DNA from: Tanypteryx hageni
Lineage: Eukaryota; Arthropoda; Insecta; Odonata; Petaluridae
NCBI GenBank assembly: GCA_028673005.1
Contig: CM054114.1
Coordinates: 17,359,137 to 17,423,136, forward strand
Direction of reading: 5' to 3'
DNA: 64,000 nucleotides
Below the pieces are notes generated by a model that saw nothing but the letters and a program-made list of their open reading frames with translations, had not been told where the DNA came from and ran no database searches. Position 1 is the stretch's first letter. Each line of letters opens with the position of its first letter. Both the position numbers and the translations under genes were made by a program. Positions 55,716-64,000 of this stretch are shown here, one piece after another.

Positions 55716-57820
55716 CTTAAAATGTGAGAGAACAAGAAAAAATATATAACCCAAAGAATAATCCATGATTTAATAGGAACACCTTTCCAACTACCAATCT
55801 TAAATAGATCAAGTTGTTTTGCGTTTTGATAAAAATTTCATTATAGTTCAATTAAGTAACGAAAAATCGAGAGATATCATCTCAATACGATTTAAAGCAA
55901 AAACATTATTTGCATCTTTTGTAAAATTTTATCAAACTCTATGAGTACTGTATCATCAAAACAAATCTCAGATCTTTCGGCTTTTTGGAAATTCCCTTAT
56001 TTTTTTATTCCATATGATCCTTCACACATAAGTTGTATGAAGTAGCAATTTTTAATAATTATATTAAGCAGTTATATTGAAAGAATTTATAATATAAATA
56101 AAATACTAATCAATTTAGATCTTAAAAAATTGAGTATCATACCACAAGACTGTTGAGATTGCGTCTATAATTTCCAATGAAACTGCACCATCTTTATATG
56201 CGTGGTTGTGTTAGTACATCCAGTTTCCAGACCTGATACATAAATCAAAACATAGAGATATAGAATTATGTTCACCAACATAATACACTGTTGAAAGATA
56301 GCTAAGTTAATAGTAATGATGTTTTATCCTTTTAATAGCATAAAATATCTATCTTTATAAGATCCTATGCTCAGTTCTGCAACGAAATAATATAAATGAC
56401 GATTCCAGGGCGAAAACCGTGCCGCCGTTCGCGTTACCAAATCGTCAAGTCGGCCGACCAGGACGATTTCAACCAAAACCCTCTCAACTGCAACTGTAAT
56501 TCTTACCCTTCCATCCACGCCATTCACTACTCTCTATGCCATAGTGCGTACGAACTAATCTTCCACAATCTACCTACGTATGGGAAGGAAAACAAACGAC
56601 AAAGAAATATGATGAAACAAAAAGAAAAACAATATGTAGCAGATTGCTGCAAATCCACATGAAATGAAAAACTTCACATAACCCTAGGCAATTGGTATCC
56701 CTTTCTTGAGTATATCAATAAAATAGAGACAGAAAGCAGCAGACAATTATTTTTGAAAAATTTGTGAAAATTTTCGTCTCATGTTCGGCAAGTAATAAAT
56801 ATCTGCACATTTTGCAAATCAAAAATAATCAAATACGTACTTCGAGTTATACATGTGGTCCGGAATACTGAAACCACTAGGTGGGTTTACTGTGACCCCT
56901 ATACCAAACGAACTCGAAAATTTTGTATTTTTGTTATCCAATTTTACTTCTAATAATTCGTTATTTTTAAGGGGGTCTGTTGGTTAGAACCACTCCTTTT
57001 AATCCATCGTTCAAACTGTAAAAAAATACAAAAACCAACCCTCATTATTATAACTTATTAACGGCAGAAATTAAAATATATAGACATTTAGCTACGTGTC
57101 CAAAATATATTAATTTTCTTATATTTAAAACAGTCACTTCCTCTTCCGTACTGTTCGTCCATCGTTAGAGATGGCGGCATTCTTTCCGCAGTTGGGAAGA
57201 AACAGTAATCTCTGATTATCATGTTGAAACGGTACTTCTAAAGGGAAGAAATAAATAGCAATTATTTGTGTCATTTAATCATGTGATTGACGTATTATTC
57301 TATATACGTTATCATTGCCGACGCCGTTGATGTAAACAATCTACTTTCCTTCACATTCGATCACTTTATGAGTCACGTCCAGACTCATGTTGTTGGATGG
57401 AATCTTCGAATACTTCCACGCTGAAAATGTAGTCACTTGATATCACACAAGCGTTGGTAAACAAATGTCCAGTGATATCCCTCGTTTTCACGTTTCGACT
57501 TGTCGAAATCGAAGAGTGACGTCATAGGTTGAACCAGTTTAACGCAAAAAGTTGAAAGTAGTCGAAATTTTGTTGAATCAATCAACAAGTTGATCAACTA
57601 GGATGAAAGAAATTTCACACGCTTCAATGCAGAAAATAACATCATGTATACGTCACATTTACATGTGAGCAATGCAGACGTATCTTTTACCATGTTCTAG
57701 TAAAAATAAAACTGATTACTATTAAGAAGGTTAAAAATCGCAGTTAATCGGATTCGTTAATGATATTTCATAGCACAAATACATCTCATCACTCCCTTGA
57801 TGCGGACGCTTTGATATTCT

Positions 57821-58060
57821 TCACACTCCATACTTCCATGGGTGACGTATAAATTTATATTTTTCGACAAACTGCTCGCGTTCTTCAGGGCCGAGAACGT
57901 GGTCACCCACTTGCCAGTAGCTCCTTTTGGCCTTTATAGAGAAGCTCATTCTGCAGCTGTTGGTCGCCTCATTCCTGCACTCCATATTTGGTGCTGCATC
58001 TTGCGCTGTCAATTGTAATAATGAGACGGTTGTTGCTAACAACAAGCACGACTTGATCAT
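57821..58060 (-). CDS. small secreted peptide (unit 2)
   Basis: Copy of 40487-40726 with the same 79 codons, signal peptide and two-cysteine mature chain. The TATA box is duplicated with it, so both copies should be regulated alike unless distance to outside enhancers matters. Confidence 0.6.
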   Translation of the reverse strand: MIKSCLLLATTVSLLQLTAQDAAPNMECRNEATNSCRMSFSIKAKRSYWQVGDHVLGPEEREQFVEKYKFIRHPWKYGV

Positions 58061-58146
58061 CTTCAGCGTAATGCGTAACGAGTTGTCGAACGAGGTCTTT
58101 CTTACAGTTCGTTACATTATGTAAATAAGAAGAAAAGTGAAACCCA

Positions 58147-58152
58147 TTTATA
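58147..58152 (-). promoter_or_regulatory. TATA box of the secreted-peptide gene (unit 2)
   Basis: Copy of the TATAAA at 40813-40818, at the same distance from the ATG. Confidence 0.45.
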
Positions 58153-59449
58153 CTAAATCTCGGGAGAGATATATTTTGTATGACGCAGAAATCAAATATT
58201 TACGTAAGTCTCCATCCCCGTTTTACGATGTTTAACCTGACATGTCTCTTGATGGGCCATGCCTTTTGCCACTTGCGTCAATGCAGGGCAATCTTTTTTT
58301 TTCATGGCGTTGAATATTTCATATCCTTTATTGAATTTCTTAGTAATAAATCATATTATCAGCCTCATTTTGATAGCTACAATCAATCTTAAGATTTTCT
58401 AAGCGGTTATGGTCTCTCGTATGATCTTCATTTATGTAAGCAATTCCCTTACAATACCCTACTGGTTTCAGCACCATGCATTGCTACCGCGCTATGTTAT
58501 GTTACATCTACAGTCGGCATGTCACCATCCGTTTTAGTTGCATATCATACTGGTCTTAAAGTCGATTGAATGCTGAAAATAACTTAGCGCATGTCAGTTA
58601 TAATGTCTGAAATCTCAGGATATCAAGTGTTACAGTTACATAAAAATGAGCCAGAGAGCGATTATTCTCACAAGGATCACGGATATTGATGAAATTCGAC
58701 CACGTGATTCTACATTGAAAATACTATGAACAACAATAATTAGTTTATAGCCGTTGCTACAATAAAAGTTCTGGAAAGCTACCTTGCAGTAATACAATAT
58801 AGATCTCACATTGTTTTTATTTATTTTTAGTAGGCATTCACAATTCAACTCCAATTTACGGAATATTTCCACTGTTTTATTCAAAATAAAACCGATTCGT
58901 CAATAATCGTTCTAATGAAAATGGAAATGTAAACAAATAAATTACGTAAAATCGTGCACGTGCTCAATTTTCACGTAATACTAAAGTAATCAGGTTGAAA
59001 GAATGTGCGTTGTTATGGTAACTAAGGTTTCATACCATCTGACGGAATTGCCACCTCTCCAGATCAAGTGCAGAAGGGGCAATTGTAGTCGCATAGAAGC
59101 TTGAACACATTCCTCTCATTATAATTTAAAAGAAGAAAACCCTTAATTTGCAGAGAAGTGACAATGATAAAAAACATGTCGTCTACCACGACAAAGCCCG
59201 AAAATGGAGAATTCTACCTTAAATACATGTCTGAAGAAGGAGGTGAATATGGGCAACGGGAGAATTTTCCAAGGAAAGCGAGAATAAAAGGGTGATTGCG
59301 AGAGACACGGTGATACAATACAAAGTAAGGAAAAGGTAATTTATCCTTCACCGAAAAATAAGGGGAAAAAACTCACGTACGCGCTGCAGGTCTCCGGAAA
59401 AATCGTCGTGGGACCTAATTCTTATGAAGAAACACACACACACACACAC

Positions 59450-59549
59450 TCCAAGGACGCTCTCACACAGTAGACTCGAACCAAATATATTTAATTAGAC
59501 ACCGATGTTTCGACAGCTACGCTGTCATATTCAGTAGCGAGGCACGGGG
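59450..59549 (-). mobile_element. Penelope-like end with hammerhead-like motif (unit 2)
   Basis: Copy of 42116-42215. The motif lies at 59534-59498 on the minus strand with the same G8-to-U change. Confidence 0.55.
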
Positions 59550-60189
59550 TTGAAGCAATTCCTAAAATTTGCAATTTCAAAAATATTTAACTTTTTCCAT
59601 TGTTAGGTACTAATACCACACGTTTATGCCACATTTTAATGTCGTAGCACATCTAGAAGTGCAATAATATTTATCAAATTCTTTAAATTTTTAAACTTTT
59701 AATATCGCAATTGAAAATTAATGGAGATTTTCAAATGCTTATGTGCTCCTTTGCACCAAGGTCTAAAAAACTGAAAAATTTCAGCTCCCTAGATCGTCCT
59801 CTGGTGCTAAACATTAATCTATCTGTTATAAATTTAGGACTTTTTAACAGCAAAATAAATAATATATCAGCTTGGTAGCATATTCAGAATTTTATAAACA
59901 ATAAAGAACTTTTAAGCTCTGGCAAATTTTTCTCGGTCGCATTATTTAATTTTTTTTTTAGATTTGCGATATTACTAGTAACTTTTGCGCATACTCCTAA
60001 ATATTCGAGACACCAGCTCATCTGGAAGTGCCAAAATCATTATTATGCTTTTAAATGTATCATTATATCAACATAAAAACATCCTCCGGAGCGATTTTCG
60101 TTTATCCCTTATGTAAAAATAATATATTAAAACCATCCCAAAACATTGCAATTTTAAGAAGTTTATACTTTTCCATTATGGGTATTAAT

Positions 60190-61209
60190 TACGGAATCCA
60201 AGCTCGAGTATCGAGTACCCGGGTAATCGGAATTAGGAAGAAAATATTGTACTTTTTCAGCACACACGTTCCGTCTTATCTTCGGCAGGCAGGCAAAAAG
60301 GCGAGTAAAATCTGAGCGTGTGTGGCGGCCTTTACTAAGGCAAACAAATCTTTCAGAGTGAGAGATACCCAAATCGTGATCGTTGCGTATCTGAGAGGAG
60401 AATCGCTCCTATTGAATAAGACCTATCGCCACTCATTTGAGAGTTTTGTTTACGCCCTTGGAGGTGAGGATAAGCAAAGAGAACAGCAATTTACTGAAAG
60501 CCGAAGGAGTTTGCATCTTTCTTTTGAATAAATTACAACAAGCAGATAGGGATCTCGCTACTGAAATGATGGATGCCTTAAAAAAAAAAGAATCGATGAA
60601 AGACGAAACAAAGTTATTGTGTCGTTGTTGCTTTTTTGCAAAGTGGCAATTGTCCTAATTCCCACTTTAATGATAATTTTATATAGTCTTCAAAAAATGT
60701 AACCAAATCATTGGCAAAAGATACATATGATAGGTTGTTTGGTGAAGATGAACATGAAAATGAGCAAGAAGAACCAGCTACGGCAAATGAAGGTTCTGCT
60801 AGTTCTGGCTATGGTGAGATGCAGAAAACAATACAAGCTGCTATGCCTATTTCTAAAGAAACTTCAACAAAATCAACAATGGAAAAGGAGCTAAAATTGA
60901 TCGAAGGAAATCATGGCAAAATAGGATATTGCACAGAAAATTGTTCCAAACTTTGATAACAATTCAACATACTTCAACAGCTAGCAAGAGAGTGTTCTCC
61001 GTATCTTCAAACTTCATTACTAAGATCCGAAACAATTTTAAAATGTATACCTTAAATGGATTTGCATTTCTAAAATATTATTTCATAATTAAAAAATAAA
61101 TGATTTTTTAATTATATATTTTTTAGATTACGCTGGATACCCGGGTATTTCATAAAAGAATTACTCGATTACCCGGATAGTTCAAAATCCGAGTATTTTG
61201 AATTCTCTA
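60190..61209 (+). mobile_element. hAT element fossil (unit 2)
   Basis: Copy of 42856-43875 with the same 8-bp flanks (60182-60189 and 61210-61217) and broken coding pieces. Confidence 0.8.
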
Positions 61210-62897
61210 GTACTAATGCTACACATTTCTGCCAAATTATAGAGTTGTGGTACTTCTAGAAGTGAAATAATATTTTTCCAATTGTTTAAATTTTAAACAT
61301 TTTTAACGCCTGCCGCAATATGTTTATGGAGAGATTCAAATGTTTATTTGAGCAAATGTACTACTCTGTATATATCCTGAAAATTTCAACTTCCTGGCTC
61401 ATCCCGTAATGTCTAAACAGTTATCTATTTGTTTAAACTTTAGGAATTTTTAACTGCCAAACAAATGAAAATATCAAAATTTGAGTAATCGCTATTTCGT
61501 TTTTTTACGAATTCTACTTTAAAAAAAAAATTCAACTCCGTAACACATGCGGAAACACATAAACCTTGAAAATTTGTCTGAACAATTGCGAATTTTTAGC
61601 GTCCGAATTGTTGTACTTTTTCAAGATTTTCCATAAGGTCCACTCTTATAGAGAGAGAGAGAGAGATACAGAGAATGTGTGAGGGCTAGATATATACTGG
61701 TCTTTATTAATGCAACATTAATTTAGGAAGTCTGTTTCCAGAGAAGGAGAGAGGGGGAGAGGTGGAGAGGGATAGAGAATGGGAGGGAGGAGGATGAGGA
61801 AAGGAATAGAAAAAAAGATAAATAATGGGAAATACATTAAATTTAATACTCATTCCACGCATACCCTTCTTATTTGACGGACACATACGCTAGTTATAAA
61901 ATATTATAAAAAATCGTGTCTCCGGATGTCCGACCATCAAAGTAAAATGGCGAATTTCTACGGAAAAATGTCTCCAACCACCACGATATGATAAATAACA
62001 AAATTATTTTCTATTATTTGTTATCCTCCAATTAAATAACTTGAGAACTACAATAATAATTATTTAAGTGCACTTTAAAATTACTTAAAATCTACGTATG
62101 AATTCGGGATTTCAACCCTGGTTCGAAAAAAGGATATTTCTGGTTTTTCGACCAGAAAACTTTTCCCGTAGGGAGTGACGCAGTAGGTGGCGCGAAATTG
62201 AAGGACGTGGTAGTTGCGTTTTTTGTTTATACAAATTTCTTTCGTATAGCGTTGCAATTGCTGCATTTTATTATAATAAAGTGAACATTTAATTTGATAA
62301 TCATGTATTGAACGGACGTCATCGTGGTTCCTTGAGAGGCGAGAAATAAAACGACGTAGTGTATTGTTTCTTATAGACATTTAGTTTTACGGCGTTTACT
62401 CTACTTCGGGCACTCATTCTCCGCCGGCAACGAGAGGATGAAATTCATTTAAGATTAAATAAAACAACAAAATATCTGTCGAACTGGAGATTGAAGTCGT
62501 ACTGGATGTCTGCAGGGCCCTCTCTAAATGAATGTCACCCTCTTTTTACCAGCGGAGATTGGGTAACCGAAGCAGAGCAAACCGACCCAACCCGGTTGGA
62601 GAAATCCACGTAGTTCAAAGCAACCTCCAGATAATTCAAAGAAACCATCACGTAGTTCCATTTCTCATCAGCTACGGCGCCACTCCCTATGAGAAAAATT
62701 TGCGGGTAGATAACCCACAAGTACCAAAAACTCTTTTATTTTCATGCCGTCTAATTTCAAATATTGGCCGAATCTGACCAAAATTGTCGTTTTAACCGCA
62801 AAATTACAAGATTTTTGAAACGAAATTTCGGTAGCACCAATAACCTGATTTTTTACGATTACGTTACTACCGGCTGGAAGGAGGGGCGGGAGGTGTG

Positions 62898-63132
62898 TTA
62901 GCTGCGTGCGCATGCGGCACATTGTAGTGGGAGTGGAAGAATAGTAATGGCAAACGGGGAAATAGAGGTGTGGGGAATACAAGAATACCGGGTTATGGCG
63001 AGAGAAAAAAAAGACTTGAAAGCAGCAGAAAATGTGTTTAGTGTTTCGCACAAATATACCCCTTTGTTCAGTGACATAATGGGCCTATCAAATAAAGCGG
63101 GGTTCCCTGCCCTTGCAACCCATTCTCGGCAC
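62898..63132 (-). pseudogene. THAP exon 2 truncated at the unit 2/3 junction
   Basis: Same truncation as at 45564-45798. The frame passes from the exon into the right end of unit 2 at 63045-63048 and stops at 62900-62898. Confidence 0.8.
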
Positions 63133-64000
63133 CTGGAATGATAACATTACAGAATTATTAACACTTCAACATATGCATCAAATACAACTTTGCTCCTAAA
63201 GAGTCTAAAGTGAAGATATGCATCACATGAAAACAAGCCATAGTGAAGTATCTCGTTAAATGGTTACTATTATTAAAGTTGAAAATCCTGAGATACATAT
63301 CTAACTACAGTAATAACTCGATATGCGAATAATCTGTACACTAAATATCGGCTCAAGAAAGTGTTGACCTTTTTACTACAGGTAGTCCACGATATACTCG
63401 CCCTATCTCGAAACGAGAGGTTTCAAGTTAAAAATTGCAATGATAATTTTTATTCATCCCAGGACATATACATATATGTATAGGATGTCAAATTGGCTAT
63501 ACTTATTATGTAATAGATATAAGGCCACAGCCTTTTTTAGGAATAAACAAACACATCCGAGAGAACGTTCTCAGCCACTTATTTAAAGGATCAAAAATAA
63601 CTACTAAGCTGAGTTGGGCGGGAGAACAAGGTTCGTGTGTTCCAAATTGCAATCTGGATATAATTCCCCCAAAGTAAACACAACCATAGTAAGATTAATC
63701 TCAAAAAGAAACGTAACTCATTCTTTATATTTCTCGGTACGTAATATTATTACACAATATGTAGTACTGTAAGTCATAAAATATAGTTGTACATTAATTA
63801 ATCGATATATTGTTTCAATACACGAAAGCAACTCACGGAGCGCTTCTACTTCGTATATCGAGGTATTACTGCATATAATTTTGTCGACTTTCAAAAATAT
63901 TTTTACAAATATAGCTCATAGTACTTACGTAGATTCCGTGCGAGGAAACGAATGTAATTTCAACTTTAGATCTCCGCTCGTTCCCCTCGTATGTTTGCAG
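63045..64000. repeat. 17,334-bp tandem unit 3 (first 956 bp)
   Basis: Continues the array to the window edge. It carries the same left-edge variants as unit 2 rather than unit 1, and one private double change, AA to TT at 63787-63788 relative to both other units. Confidence 0.95.
63929..64000 (-). CDS. THAP exon 1 (unit 3, partial)
   Basis: The donor GTAAGT and the LHSFPRTEST half are present. The first Cys pair and the ATG lie beyond the window edge. Confidence 0.55.

Larger units (their letters stand above)
45711..63044. repeat. 17,334-bp tandem unit 2
   Basis: Head-to-tail copy of 28377-45710. Add 17,334 to any position in unit 1 to find its partner. Regions without genes in unit 1 are equally empty here. 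Its left junction truncates THAP exon 2. Confidence 0.95.

Noticed and set aside
1..64000. CRISPR arrays, bacterial operons or rRNA genes
   Set aside because: None seen; direct repeats here are either the 17.3-kb unit, SINEs or microsatellites, and coding pieces are spliced.

Overview
This window looks like AT-rich, transposon-laden nuclear DNA from an arthropod, most likely an insect; the species cannot be named from sequence alone. The grounds are spliced coding fragments with GT..AG junctions, an RTE-clade LINE with a trinucleotide tail, several decayed hAT transposases, a tRNA-Gly-type SINE, MITEs, and no bacterial-style gene density. Most of it is intergenic or repeat-derived, and very few loci look like ordinary host genes.

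Left part, 1-28376. Single-copy sequence with a graveyard of elements: a two-exon BED/CGGBP1-like hAT transposase broken by a frameshift (1-1412), a GC-rich exon-like block (3498-3725), a LINE fragment and a (TA)n tract (5.6-5.9 kb), two more hAT fossils (6.18-6.48 kb plus strand; 7.82-8.40 kb minus strand), a truncated pogo/Tigger transposase (9.33-9.86 kb), a 242-bp TA-flanked MITE (11519-11760), an inverted pair of tRNA-Gly SINEs plus a third copy (18.58-19.14 kb), a LINE 3' fragment (20.3-20.64 kb), a 190-bp foldback element (26223-26412), and the body of a THAP-domain gene (minus strand, exon 2 at 27813-28464).

Right part, 28377-64000. A tandem array with a period of exactly 17,334 bp: unit 1 28377-45710, unit 2 45711-63044, and the first 956 bp of unit 3 to the window edge. 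Units look virtually identical. Each full unit carries THAP exon 1, a pyrimidine-rich tract, a full-length RTE retrotransposon with an intact endonuclease/reverse transcriptase ORF and a tRNA-like 5' head inside the same target-site duplication, an orphan Neuralized (NHR) domain exon, a small secreted-peptide gene with a TATA box, a Penelope-like element remnant with a hammerhead-ribozyme-like motif, and a hAT fossil with 8-bp target-site duplications inside a degenerate satellite-like repeat. The unit junction cuts THAP exon 2, so only the leftmost copy keeps the zinc-binding His. Either this is a very recent segmental amplification (a macrosatellite-like array) or an assembly artefact; both readings are stated in the findings.

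The loci do not form a pathway. The functional question is whether amplification changes the dose of the secreted-peptide gene, the RTE element and THAP exon 1.
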